Part shown: piece after piece, positions 1 through 7,524 of the stretch
How positions within the stretch are numbered: position 1 is the first letter of the stretch
Layout: every line of letters begins with the position of its first letter
Assembly: GCA_002429595.1 (NCBI GenBank)
Contig: DJAM01000047.1
Location: forward strand, 1-14,786
Source: Coxiellaceae bacterium UBA6002
Lineage (GTDB): Bacteria; Pseudomonadota; Gammaproteobacteria; UBA6002
Direction: 5' to 3'
DNA length: 14,786 nt
Program-made: the position numbers and the translations under genes
Notes under the pieces: generated by a model
Seen by the model: the letters and a program-made list of their open reading frames with translations, nothing else
The model's database searches: none
Told to the model about the DNA's origin: nothing

Positions 1-57
1 CCGTTCCTCTTCCCGTTCCCGAATATATATTCGGGAACGGGAAGAGGAACGGGAACG
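1..57. repeat. Perfect 52-bp palindrome made of GGGAAC-like hexamers
   Basis: Bases 1-52 are a perfect palindrome: positions 1-26 are the exact reverse complement of 27-52, with an AT-rich centre (ATATAT) and no unpaired loop. The right arm reads as degenerate hexamers (GGGAAC, GGGAAG, AGGAAC, GGGAAC) and one more unit runs past the palindrome to about 57. It lies just downstream of the nth stop codon on the minus strand. An RNA copy would form a long hairpin, so it could end or protect the nth transcript, but no U-tract follows within the visible sequence. It looks like an intergenic repeat. The left edge may be cut by the window. Confidence 0.8.
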
Positions 58-66
58 AATGTGATG

Positions 67-702
67 TCAATCAAAGCATTTATGTTCAAATTCACACAAA
101 TCATTGATAAAGCAGATACCACATTTCGGTTTTCTCGCCACACAAATATAACGCCCATGTAAAATCAACCAATGATGCGCATCGTGTAGAAATTCTTTTG
201 GAACAACTTTCTCTAATTTAAGTTCAACTTCGAGTGGCGTTTTACCCGTCACAATCTTCGTTCGGTTTGAAACTCGAAAAATATGAGTGTCTACAGCAAT
301 AGTTGGGTGGCCGAAAGCAGTATTTAGAACAACGTTGGCTGTTTTGCGTCCAACTCCCGGTAATTTTTCCAATTCTTCTCGACTGCTTGGAACTTCTGAG
401 TCGAATTGTTCAACGAGTATTTGGCAGGTTTTTATAATATTGGCTGCTTTAGTGTTAAAAAGACCAATGCTTTTGATATAACTTTTCAATCCTTTTTCGC
501 CGAGCTTTAAAAATGCTTTTGGTGTCGGTGCAACTTTGAATAATTCTTTAGTTGCTTTATTAACACTGACATCAGTAGCTTGCGCCGACAACATGACTGA
601 AATCAGTAATTCAAACGCATTGTTGAAAATTAATTCAGTGGTTGGTTTAGCGTTATGTTCTTTAAAGCGTTTGAAGATCTCAGAGATTTTGTGGCGATTC
701 AT
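67..702 (-). CDS. nth: Endonuclease III (DNA glycosylase/AP lyase)
   Basis: Base-excision-repair enzyme that removes oxidised pyrimidines and nicks the resulting abasic site by beta-elimination. The 211 residues match the E. coli protein in length and numbering. The helix-hairpin-helix LPGVGRKTA is at 114-122, with catalytic Lys120 and catalytic Asp138 (in VDTHIFRV). The C-terminal [4Fe-4S] ligands are Cys187, Cys194, Cys197 and Cys203 (C-X6-C-X2-C-X5-C). All key residues are present, so it should be active. The start overlaps the end of the upstream rsxB-like gene by 23 bp. An AAGGAT ribosome-binding site inside that gene, about 7 nt before the ATG, supports this start and suggests translational coupling. 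It is the last gene of the metG-rsxB-nth set. A palindrome lies just after its stop. Confidence 0.97.
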   Translation of the reverse strand: MNRHKISEIFKRFKEHNAKPTTELIFNNAFELLISVMLSAQATDVSVNKATKELFKVAPTPKAFLKLGEKGLKSYIKSIGLFNTKAANIIKTCQILVEQFDSEVPSSREELEKLPGVGRKTANVVLNTAFGHPTIAVDTHIFRVSNRTKIVTGKTPLEVELKLEKVVPKEFLHDAHHWLILHGRYICVARKPKCGICFINDLCEFEHKCFD

Positions 703-1297
703 CTTGAGATCCTTTTTTAGATTTAGAACGCAAAATGGCCTCTAAGATTGCTGTTTTTCGGCTTGCTTGTGTGTCGGTTGCAGTAACTTGATTCACACCA
801 GTTGGTGTCGCTAACCGCTTATTACGTTTTTGATACTGCAAGCGCCACTGGTTAGCTTTTTCTTTTTGAGCTTTATCATCTTGTGGTTCAAGATATTTCA
901 GATCTATACAATCGACTGGGCAAGGAGGTAGGCAAAGCTCGCATCCCGTGCATTGATCGACAAGAATCGTGTGCATTTTTTTTGCAGATCCTAAAATTGC
1001 ATCCACTGGGCAGGCCTGAATACACTTTGTGCAGCCGATACATTCATCTTCTCTAATGATTGCAATACTAGGCTGCTTAGCTTTTTGCTGCATTTCGTCA
1101 AGATAAGGCGATGGATCTTGTTGTAGTAATTCTGCCAGTGCGAGTAAGCCTTTAACACCACCGGGTGGACATTTGTTAATCGCTTCAGCTCGCAAAGCGA
1201 TTGCTTCTGCATAAGGTCGACAGGCGCCATAAGTACAAAGACCACATTGTGTTTGTGGTAACAAATTGTCGATAGCGTCAATAAGTTGATTTTTCAT
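680..1297 (-). CDS. rsxB: RsxB/RnfB-like iron-sulfur protein, soluble stand-alone form
   Basis: Ferredoxin-like electron carrier of the RnfB/RsxB family, 205 residues. Three cysteine clusters are visible. An N-terminal Fe-S domain has Cys18, Cys21, Cys26 and Cys43. Two ferredoxin motifs follow: Cys86/89/92/96 (CIGCTKCIQACP) and Cys116/119/122/126 (CTGCELCLPPCP). The canonical protein begins with a hydrophobic membrane helix before the first cluster. Here only about 17 polar residues precede Cys18, so the protein is probably soluble. After about residue 135 comes a lysine-, glutamine- and arginine-rich tail of unknown role. None of the other Rnf/Rsx membrane subunits is present in the window, although nth follows as it does in the E. 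coli rsx operon. The start is 14 nt after the metG stop with no clear Shine-Dalgarno. The partner redox protein is unknown. The symbol is a family assignment. Confidence 0.88.
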   Translation of the reverse strand: MKNQLIDAIDNLLPQTQCGLCTYGACRPYAEAIALRAEAINKCPPGGVKGLLALAELLQQDPSPYLDEMQQKAKQPSIAIIREDECIGCTKCIQACPVDAILGSAKKMHTILVDQCTGCELCLPPCPVDCIDLKYLEPQDDKAQKEKANQWRLQYQKRNKRLATPTGVNQVTATDTQASRKTAILEAILRSKSKKGSQDESPQNL

Positions 1298-1311
1298 GAA
1301 TGATAAATGTA

Positions 1312-2961
1312 CTAGGTGATAAAGATGTCTTCTTCTCGCTGCAACATCTGCGTAATTTTTTCTAACTCTACTCGAAGCATGAGCGGAGTGAATGAAGCAA
1401 TGCGATGATTTAAAAGAGGCGATTGTAAATCACTCCAATTAAGCTCTGGGATCTGCATAAACATTTCTGCTTTATGAGCCGTTTCAGGTAAAATTGGTTT
1501 GAGATAAAGCATTAAAATTCTAAACAGATTAATGCCCTGGGTGCAGATGGCTTGTGCCTCCAGCAATCTATCGGGATCTTTGGCGAGTAGCCAAGGTTTT
1601 TTCTCGTCAATATACTGGTTAGCTAAGTCAGCTAAGGCCATAATTTCACGCACGGCGTGATTGAATTCAAGACCCTCATACAATTTCGCAATTTTTTCGT
1701 TAGCATTGATAAACTTATCGTAAAGTTCATGATTTTCTAAACTCTGCGACAGTTGATGATCAAAATATTTAGTAATGAAACCTGCGCAGCGACTAGCAAT
1801 GTTCACCACCTTACCAACTAAATCAGCATTAACCCGTTGTGAAAAATCATCAAAGTTCAAATCGATGTCGGTAATACTGCTGGTTAATTTAGCCGCAAAG
1901 TAATAACGCAAATATTCTGGATCTAAAAATTCGGAATATTTTTTAGCGGTGATAAATGTACCACGTGATTTTGACATTTTTTGACTATTAATCGTTAAAA
2001 AGCCGTGGATAAAAATCTTGGTGGGTAATCGGAAGTCACTACTTTGCAACATGGCTGGCCAAAATAAAGCATGAAAATAAATGATATCTTTACCAACGAA
2101 ATGGTAGAGATCAACGTCAGAATCTTTGCCCCAGTATTCTTCGAAAGAAAGGTCTGATCGAAGCTCACATAAATTTTTAAAAGTAGCAATATAACCAATA
2201 GGAGCATCTAGCCATACATAAAAATATTTACCAGGAGCATTGGGAATCTCAAAGCCAAAATAAGGAGCATCGCGGGAAATGTCCCAAGGTTGTAATCCTG
2301 CTTCAAACCATTCCAGTAATTTTTTTTGCATGCTTTGTTCTACATGATCATCATGTAACCAATCATATAACATGTCTTGGTAATGGTTTAATTGGAAAAA
2401 ATAATGAAGAGATTCTTTTTCGATTGGAGTTGTGCCTGACAAGATCGAAATAGGATTGATTAATTCTGAAGGTGTGTAGGCTGCACCGCAAACCTCACAA
2501 TTATCGCCATATTGATCCTTTGAACCACAACGTGGACATTCACCTTTGACAAATCGATCTGGAAGAAAAATATTTTCAACGGGGTCATACGCTTGCTTGA
2601 CCATCGAAGTTGTAATATCTCCGCGAGCTTGTAAACGATCGTATATTAAGCTGGCTAATTCTTTATTTTCTGGCGAATGAGTTGTGTAATAGTGATCAAA
2701 GCTGATATTAAATCGTTTGAAATCTGCTAAGTGATCCGTTTTAGCCTGCGCGATAAGCTCCTCGGGCGTGACCTGATATTTTTGAGCGCTAATCATAATT
2801 GGGGTGCCATGCGCATCATCACCACAGATAAAAATGCAGGATTCACCTCGCATTCTTTTAAAACGAACGAAGATATCAGCCTGAATATGTTCCACAAGAT
2901 GGCCTAAATGAATTGGACCATTTGCATAAGGAAGTGCAGTGGTGACGAGCATTTTTCTCAT
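1312..2961 (-). CDS. metG: Methionyl-tRNA synthetase, short form without the C-terminal EMAP domain
   Basis: Class I synthetase that charges tRNA-Met. The 549 residues include the first signature HLGH at 18-21 and the second, KMSKS, at 328-332. A zinc knuckle in the connective domain has Cys142, Cys145, Cys155 and Cys158, which is the single-zinc arrangement. The catalytic domain runs to about residue 350 and the helical anticodon-binding domain follows (DDFSQRVNADLVGKVVNIASR). The E. coli enzyme is longer (677 residues) because of a C-terminal dimerisation/tRNA-binding domain. That domain is absent here, and the reading frame ends naturally 14 nt before the next gene. The N-terminus MRKMLVTTALPYANGPIHLGH fits the family, although Met4 is an alternative start. 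It is divergent from mrp, as in E. coli, and probably transcribed with the two genes after it. Confidence 0.97.
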   Translation of the reverse strand: MRKMLVTTALPYANGPIHLGHLVEHIQADIFVRFKRMRGESCIFICGDDAHGTPIMISAQKYQVTPEELIAQAKTDHLADFKRFNISFDHYYTTHSPENKELASLIYDRLQARGDITTSMVKQAYDPVENIFLPDRFVKGECPRCGSKDQYGDNCEVCGAAYTPSELINPISILSGTTPIEKESLHYFFQLNHYQDMLYDWLHDDHVEQSMQKKLLEWFEAGLQPWDISRDAPYFGFEIPNAPGKYFYVWLDAPIGYIATFKNLCELRSDLSFEEYWGKDSDVDLYHFVGKDIIYFHALFWPAMLQSSDFRLPTKIFIHGFLTINSQKMSKSRGTFITAKKYSEFLDPEYLRYYFAAKLTSSITDIDLNFDDFSQRVNADLVGKVVNIASRCAGFITKYFDHQLSQSLENHELYDKFINANEKIAKLYEGLEFNHAVREIMALADLANQYIDEKKPWLLAKDPDRLLEAQAICTQGINLFRILMLYLKPILPETAHKAEMFMQIPELNWSDLQSPLLNHRIASFTPLMLRVELEKITQMLQREEDIFIT

Positions 2962-2970
2962 GATTAGTAA

Positions 2971-3051
2971 CTTTTAGTGACAAAAAACCGTATACTATAC
3001 CATTAATTTCATTTTTGCATTGTCCATATTGCACTTAAGAGTCACTAAGAG
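2971..3051. promoter_or_regulatory. Divergent metG/mrp promoter region with symmetric -10 and flanking inverted repeat
   Basis: The 98-bp gap between metG and mrp contains the odd palindrome GTATACTATAC at 2990-3000. On the plus strand it gives a -10 TATACT (2991-2996) toward mrp. On the minus strand it gives TATAGT (2999-2994) toward metG. Convincing -35 boxes are not seen on either side. The element is bracketed by an 11-bp inverted repeat with one mismatch: 2971-2981 (CTTTTAGTGAC) and 3041-3051 (GTCACTAAGAG). This repeat could be a paired operator. The shared -10 is the best visible start point for both transcripts, but no start site can be proven from sequence alone. Confidence 0.45.
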
Positions 3052-3059
3052 CGAAGTTC

Positions 3060-4139
3060 ATGATTAACGAAAATCAAGTACGTGAAGTATTAAAAAATTA
3101 TATCGATCCTTATCTGGAAGCTGATTACATTAGCAGTAAAGTGCCTGTTACCATTTCGATTGGTACAGAAACTATCAATGTCCAAATCACTCTGGGTTAC
3201 CCATTTTCGGATTTTAAAGAACAGGAGGAGTTGACTGCGCTTCTGCAAAGATCCTTTCCGGAAGCTAAGGTAAATGTCTCTTTGGCATGGACAGTCGAGC
3301 CCCGAATGGTGCAGCCGGGTCTACAAAAAATTGGCAGGATAAAGAATATCATTGCAGTTGCATCGGGTAAGGGCGGCGTAGGTAAATCGACTACCGCAGT
3401 TAACCTTGCCTTAGCGTTAGTTGCAGAAGGGGCAAAAGTTGGGATTTTGGACGCCGATATTTATGGACCCAACCAACCTCAAATGCTAGGTGTTACCTCT
3501 CGTCCAACAATGACCGAACAAAAATCCATGAAGCCTATTATAGGCCATGGCCTACAATCAATGTCGATAGGTTATTTAGTTGATCAAAATACCCCGATTG
3601 TATGGCGGGGACCCATGGTAACCGGTGCGCTTTTGCAGCTCTTAAATGACACTGAATGGGATGCATTGGATTATCTTATTATTGATATGCCGCCCGGTAC
3701 TGGCGACGTTCAACTGACTCTCGCTCAAAAAATACCGGTCTGTGGTGCGGTAATAGTGACCACGCCACAAGACGTTGCCTTGCTAGATGCTCGAAAGGGC
3801 ATCGAGATGTTTTACAAGGTCAAAATTCCGGTCCTCGGTATCATTGAAAACATGAGTGTTCATGTCTGCAGTCACTGTGGCAATCGTGAGCCAATTTTTG
3901 GCTTAGGTGGTGGACAAAAAATTGCACGGGAGTATGATGTGTCGCTACTCGGACAATTGCCGCTAACCAAAAACATTCGAGAACAAGCAGATAGTGGTTG
4001 TCCTACAGTAGTGGCAGAACCACAAAGTGATGCCGCAATATTATATCGGCAAATAGCGAAGAAAGTTGCGGCGAAATTAAGCTTGCAAGCTCAAAATACA
4101 TCGACTGCCTTTCCCAACATTATTATTGAAAATAATTAG
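3060..4139 (+). CDS. mrp: Mrp/ApbC iron-sulfur cluster carrier P-loop ATPase
   Basis: Cytosolic Fe-S cluster carrier of the Mrp/NBP35/ApbC family, thought to bind a [4Fe-4S] cluster between two subunits and pass it to target enzymes using ATP. The 359 residues have an N-terminal MIP18/DUF59-like domain (about 3-80). The deviant Walker A GKGGVGKST follows at 103-111 with its signature lysine. Switch I is DADIYGP (131-137) and switch II is DMPPGTGD (209-216). The cluster-binding CxxC is Cys270/Cys273 in VCSHCG. Length and motifs match the E. coli protein. The ribosome-binding site is weak (a GAGCGAAG-like stretch just upstream). The start of dcd follows the stop by 10 nt, so the two are probably co-transcribed. 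Neighbouring Fe-S proteins (the RsxB-like protein and Nth) are plausible users of its clusters, but this is inference. Confidence 0.96.
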   Translation: MINENQVREVLKNYIDPYLEADYISSKVPVTISIGTETINVQITLGYPFSDFKEQEELTALLQRSFPEAKVNVSLAWTVEPRMVQPGLQKIGRIKNIIAVASGKGGVGKSTTAVNLALALVAEGAKVGILDADIYGPNQPQMLGVTSRPTMTEQKSMKPIIGHGLQSMSIGYLVDQNTPIVWRGPMVTGALLQLLNDTEWDALDYLIIDMPPGTGDVQLTLAQKIPVCGAVIVTTPQDVALLDARKGIEMFYKVKIPVLGIIENMSVHVCSHCGNREPIFGLGGGQKIAREYDVSLLGQLPLTKNIREQADSGCPTVVAEPQSDAAILYRQIAKKVAAKLSLQAQNTSTAFPNIIIENN

Positions 4140-4149
4140 GATTTATAAA

Positions 4150-4716
4150 ATGGCGATAAAATCGGATAGGTGGATTCGTCGGATGGCGCAAGAACACAAT
4201 ATGATTGAGCCCTTCGAGCCTGGCCAAATACGTCACAATGGCAAAGACAAGGTAGTGTCATTTGGAACCTCTAGTTACGGTTATGATGTGCGTTGTGCCA
4301 ATGAATTCAAAGTGTTTACAAATTTGAATTCTACCATTGTCGACCCCAAAGCATTTGATGAAAACAGCTTCATCGCTATTAATGCCGATGTCTGCATCAT
4401 ACCCCCTAACTCATTTGCGCTAGCCAGGACAATTGAGTACTTTAGAATACCTCGTAATATTTTGACCATTTGCCTAGGTAAATCGACTTATGCAAGATGT
4501 GGCATCATTGTTAATGTCACTCCTCTTGAACCCGAGTGGGAAGGTCAAGTCACCTTAGAATTCTCAAATACCACGAGCCTGCCAGCACGGATCTACGCAC
4601 ATGAAGGTGTAGCCCAAATGGTATTTTTTGAATCGGATGAAGTTTGTGAGACGTCATATCGAGATCGAGGCGGGAAGTATCAAGGCCAGCAGGGTGTTAC
4701 GCCCCCCAAAACGTAA
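4150..4716 (+). CDS. dcd: dCTP deaminase
   Basis: Deaminates dCTP to dUTP, the main route to dUMP for thymidylate synthesis in many gammaproteobacteria; the family forms homotrimers. The chosen ATG gives 188 residues beginning MAIKSDRWIRRMA, the usual start for this family. The ribosome-binding site TAGGAT at 4137-4142 overlaps the mrp stop codon. An in-frame TTG at 4126 would add eight atypical residues within mrp and is less likely. Conserved blocks are SSYGYDVR (41-48), GKSTYAR with Ser112 and Arg116 (110-116), and VTPLEPEWEGQVTLEFSN with the likely catalytic Glu137. It is translationally close to mrp and is followed by a hairpin and a convergent gene. Confidence 0.95.
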   Translation: MAIKSDRWIRRMAQEHNMIEPFEPGQIRHNGKDKVVSFGTSSYGYDVRCANEFKVFTNLNSTIVDPKAFDENSFIAINADVCIIPPNSFALARTIEYFRIPRNILTICLGKSTYARCGIIVNVTPLEPEWEGQVTLEFSNTTSLPARIYAHEGVAQMVFFESDEVCETSYRDRGGKYQGQQGVTPPKT

Positions 4717-4743
4717 ATCTTGCATTGTTTCTCTTCTATAAAC

Positions 4744-4775
4744 TCCCTTTCCCCCCACTTGTGGGGGGAGAGGGA
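4744..4775. repeat. GC-rich inverted repeat between convergent dcd and oxidoreductase genes
   Basis: Two 15-nt arms (4744-4758 and 4761-4775) pair with a single T-G mismatch. The core is CCCCCCAC-TT-GTGGGGGG. It lies in the 87-bp gap where two transcripts converge, so it could stop or pause both. Neither side has a proper T-tract: the plus-strand exit is AACAAAAAATAAA. It may therefore be a dispersed palindromic element used as a boundary and not a classical intrinsic terminator. Confidence 0.6.
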
Positions 4776-4803
4776 ACAAAAAATAAAGAGGGTAGTGTGA
4801 GCC

Positions 4804-5784
4804 CTATCTAACCTTCAACACAATCTTTCCAAAGTTGCGGTTACTTTCCATATGCTTATGCGCTTCTTGAATCATTTCCCAAGGAAAGACGTAATCAATG
4901 ACAGGTTTAATATGACCCTGTTTTAGCGTTGGTAACCAACGTTCTTCGAATCGCTTCACGCTGTCTCGCTTTTCTTGCAAAGACATGGTCTCAAAGGAAC
5001 TACCTTTAATATGTAATTTCTTTAATAATATATTGGTTAAATTAAGATCGGCTTTGTTACCATCTAATAAAGAAACCAATATAAGACGACCATGTTCTTT
5101 TAAGCAGCTCACGTTGCGTACCAAAAACTTGCCGCCAATAATATCTTGTATGACATCCACGCCCTGATTATCAGTCAATGTTTGAATATGATAAGCAAAA
5201 TCATGGGTATGGTAATTAATTCCAGTATTAGCGCCTATCTCAAGTGCTTTACTGATTTTCTCATCTGTGCCAGCTGTGATAAAGATCTTAGCGCCAATAT
5301 GGTGTGCAAGCTGAATACTAGCAGTACCAACACCACTACCACCAGAATGAATCAGAACCGTTTCATTTCTTTTAAGGTTGCCTTGGGTGAATAGGGTTTC
5401 ATCGGCCGTGATAAAGTTTTTGGGGATGGCCGCGGCATATTCGTAGCTCCAATGCTCAGGAATTGGCATCGCTAGGCCTTCATCTATATTACAGAATTCA
5501 GCATAGCCGCCACCATTGACAAGCCCAAATACACGGTCGCCTTTTTGGTAGCGTGAAGCGTTTTTGCCTGTAGCGATGACTTCGCCGGCAATTTCATAAC
5601 CTAGAACTTCGGGGGAGTTATCATTATCAAGATGATTGCCCCGGCGTTGATTAATATCTATGCGATTAACAGTAGTCGCATAAACGCGTACCAAAAGTTC
5701 ATCTGCTTCTGGCGTAGGTTTAGCCACTGTTTTAGGTCGTAAAACTTCAGGGCCGCCGTGGTGCAAATATACTATTGCTTTCAT
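4804..5784 (-). CDS. Zinc-independent quinone oxidoreductase-type NAD(P)H dehydrogenase (MDR family)
   Basis: Member of the medium-chain dehydrogenase/reductase superfamily, closest in pattern to the QOR/PIG3 group that reduces quinones or enones with NADPH. From Met at 5784 it has 326 residues. The N-terminal GroES-like fold contains GPEVL, ATTVNRIDINQRRG and the block LGYEIAGEV. The Rossmann domain carries the nucleotide motif SGGSGVGTA (147-155). The catalytic zinc cysteines of true alcohol dehydrogenases are missing, so a redox role without zinc is expected. The substrate cannot be read from sequence. An ATG at 5796 adds MDGD but has no visible ribosome-binding site. The 5784 ATG has GGATGG upstream and gives the usual family start MKAIVY. 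It is convergent with dcd. Confidence 0.88.
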   Translation of the reverse strand: MKAIVYLHHGGPEVLRPKTVAKPTPEADELLVRVYATTVNRIDINQRRGNHLDNDNSPEVLGYEIAGEVIATGKNASRYQKGDRVFGLVNGGGYAEFCNIDEGLAMPIPEHWSYEYAAAIPKNFITADETLFTQGNLKRNETVLIHSGGSGVGTASIQLAHHIGAKIFITAGTDEKISKALEIGANTGINYHTHDFAYHIQTLTDNQGVDVIQDIIGGKFLVRNVSCLKEHGRLILVSLLDGNKADLNLTNILLKKLHIKGSSFETMSLQEKRDSVKRFEERWLPTLKQGHIKPVIDYVFPWEMIQEAHKHMESNRNFGKIVLKVR

Positions 5785-5814
5785 ATCACCATCCATGAAT
5801 GTTTAAAGATGATC

Positions 5815-5823
5815 ATATTAGCA
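5815..5823 (-). promoter_or_regulatory. Possible extended -10 promoter of the quinone oxidoreductase gene
   Basis: On the minus strand TGCTAATAT matches the extended -10 form TGn-TAnnnT, with the hexamer TAATAT. It is about 30 nt before the proposed start at 5784. No recognisable -35 is spaced correctly, so the call is tentative. Confidence 0.3.
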
Positions 5824-5985
5824 TATTTTCAGATCAAAAATTTGCAGTCTTTTTAGAATGATTGTTTATCGATAAAAAAAGATTAAGTAAAAATAATTAA
5901 AAACGCGTAGCAATAAATTTTCAAAAAATCAGAGGTATGTCATTGAAAAAGTTATTGAAAATTTTCTTTTTTTTTTTCTCTTTTG

Positions 5986-5994
5986 TGCTAAATT
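5986..5994 (+). promoter_or_regulatory. Candidate promoter of the MOMP-like gene
   Basis: The 288-bp gap upstream of the porin gene is very AT-rich and has a T11 run at 5967-5977. TGCTAAATT at 5986-5994 is an extended -10 (TG-C-TAAATT). A TTGAAA at 5955-5960 lies too far upstream (28-nt spacer) to be its normal -35, unless the T tract compensates. The predicted start is near 6001, just before a stem-loop. This would leave a leader of about 85 nt before the ATG. The rest of the gap shows no gene. Confidence 0.4.
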
Positions 5995-6003
5995 AAAAGT
6001 TCG

Positions 6004-6028
6004 TTAAGTGTATCACTCCTACACTTAA
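6004..6028 (+). promoter_or_regulatory. Stem-loop in the 5' leader of the MOMP-like mRNA
   Basis: A perfect 9-bp inverted repeat, TTAAGTGTA (6004-6012) and TACACTTAA (6020-6028), encloses a 7-nt loop TCACTCC. If the -10 at 5989-5994 is right, the stem starts within a few bases of the mRNA 5' end. That is the position where 5' stem-loops stabilise some outer membrane protein mRNAs. As DNA it could equally be an operator dyad. Confidence 0.5.
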
Positions 6029-6084
6029 AGTGAAAAATGAATAACAGTTTTCATGGAACTAACAATTCAAACGAGGAATGAATT

Positions 6085-7425
6085 ATGAAAAAACTGACAC
6101 TAGGACTTGCTGTATTACTTTCGGGTTTTGCTGCAAACTCTCTAGCTTTTCTTCCAACTGGTACATCTCGATGTGATGTGTCTGTGCCAAACTATTGTGG
6201 TGGATTCACATTTGGCGTAACAGGCTTATGGTGGAGAGCGTCTTCCCCTCAAGAAGATTTTGCTACTTCATTTGCTGACATCGATCTAGTGACCTTTACT
6301 GGTATTGGTGATGCTCATTCGCATCATAATGATCATGATTATGATTGGGGCTTCAAAGCTAACGTTGGTTACATCTTCCCATGCTCTGGTAACGATGTTA
6401 ACTTGACTTATACTCATTGGGATAATGACCATCACGGCCATACCGATGAAGCAGTATTACCAACAGATGCTACGATTGCTGCAATTTTTAGCCCATTAGT
6501 TGGTCCAGCTATTCCTTTAACCGGTGCTACCACCGCTATAGCTTATAATCCAACTTTACCATTATCAGCGATCGTAACGGATGCATTGTTCGCATTTGAT
6601 CCAGCTTCATTTGAAAGCCGCGTAGCTGCAAAGACAGAATTTGAAAACCACACATGGGATTTAGATTTTGGCCAAGCAATCAACGTTGGTTGTAACTTCA
6701 AAGTGCGTTGGTTCGGCGGTTTACGTTATAGCCACTTAGAGTACAAACAAAACACTACCTATGAAACAATTTTAACTGGTGCTGATGCTGCACTTGGATT
6801 CGACGGTGCTGATTTAGTATCTGCTACAACATTCGCTGGTGCCGGTGTATTAGCGGGTGCTGAACTTGGTCTTGATATCTTCGATCATTTCCACAACCGA
6901 AGCAAATTCAACGGTATTGGTCCTCGTTTAGGCTTTGACCTTAACTGGGGCTTCTGTAACGGCTTCGGCGTAGTAGGTAGCTTGTCTGCTGCATTACTAG
7001 TCGGTGAAGAAGATAGCTCTTTAACTCAAAGGGTTACTCTTGATGGAGCATTCGGAGCTCTTGGTCTAACAGTTGATGGCGTAAGCGGTATTACCGTTCC
7101 TGCAGTACCAGAAGCTACTGTTTACTCTGTAAACCCATTTGTTAGCACCTTTACCTTCGATTCAGGCTTCATTGGTTTCCATCATCCAGATGAAACCCGT
7201 GTAGTTCCAAACATCGATGCTAAACTTGGTTTGGATTGGACATACCAATTCTGCAATTGCTCACGATCTAAGTTAACAATTGAAGCTGGTTACCTTGTTA
7301 GCCACTACTTCAACGCTATCGACAGATTGTCAGCTGTAGAATTCACTGATCCTGAATTCCGCACACGTCACACCATTGACACAAGCTTCGATGGTCCATA
7401 CGTGAGCGTACAAGTAGCTCTATAG
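6085..7425 (+). CDS. Legionella-type major outer membrane protein (MOMP-family porin)
   Basis: Probable beta-barrel outer membrane protein of the Legionella MOMP family, 446 residues. Residues 1-21 form a Sec signal peptide (MKK, hydrophobic core, SLA before Phe22). The mature protein starts with a cysteine-containing segment (Cys30, Cys38) and FTFGVTGLWWRA. Further cysteines are at 100, 203, 291, 390 and 392, consistent with the disulfide-rich behaviour of this family. Alternating hydrophobic strands and Gly/Asp turns are seen throughout, and the protein ends in the strand YVSVQVAL. Two histidine-rich turns (78-84 and 111-119) are notable. Codon use is more uniform (GGT, GCT, AAC) than in neighbouring genes, and with the GAGGAA ribosome-binding site (6073-6078) and strong terminator it suggests high expression. 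It is a single-gene unit. Porin activity is inferred from the family. Confidence 0.88.
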   Translation: MKKLTLGLAVLLSGFAANSLAFLPTGTSRCDVSVPNYCGGFTFGVTGLWWRASSPQEDFATSFADIDLVTFTGIGDAHSHHNDHDYDWGFKANVGYIFPCSGNDVNLTYTHWDNDHHGHTDEAVLPTDATIAAIFSPLVGPAIPLTGATTAIAYNPTLPLSAIVTDALFAFDPASFESRVAAKTEFENHTWDLDFGQAINVGCNFKVRWFGGLRYSHLEYKQNTTYETILTGADAALGFDGADLVSATTFAGAGVLAGAELGLDIFDHFHNRSKFNGIGPRLGFDLNWGFCNGFGVVGSLSAALLVGEEDSSLTQRVTLDGAFGALGLTVDGVSGITVPAVPEATVYSVNPFVSTFTFDSGFIGFHHPDETRVVPNIDAKLGLDWTYQFCNCSRSKLTIEAGYLVSHYFNAIDRLSAVEFTDPEFRTRHTIDTSFDGPYVSVQVAL

Positions 7426-7442
7426 TTCCTAACTAGGAAATC

Positions 7443-7476
7443 AAAAAGCGCATTGCTCTGCAATGCGCTTTTTTTT
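7443..7476 (+). terminator. Intrinsic terminator of the MOMP-like gene
   Basis: Stem AAAAAGCGCATTGC (7443-7456) pairs perfectly with GCAATGCGCTTTTT (7460-7473) around the loop TCT, and a T-run continues to 7476. It begins 17 nt after the MOMP stop codon. This is the only textbook rho-independent terminator in the window. The A-run on the other side could also make it work in reverse. Confidence 0.95.
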
Positions 7477-7524
7477 ATGTCTAATTTTTTTGTCATCCCG
7501 CGGTTTACTATCATTCGGCGTTTC

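Noticed and set aside
680..1297. Remnant of a full rnf/rsx operon
   Set aside because: Only the B-like gene is present. metG lies directly upstream with a 14-nt gap and no trace of other subunits.
5955..5994. TTGAAA as the -35 of the porin promoter
   Set aside because: The 28-nt spacer to the only good -10 is far from 17, so only the extended -10 is proposed.
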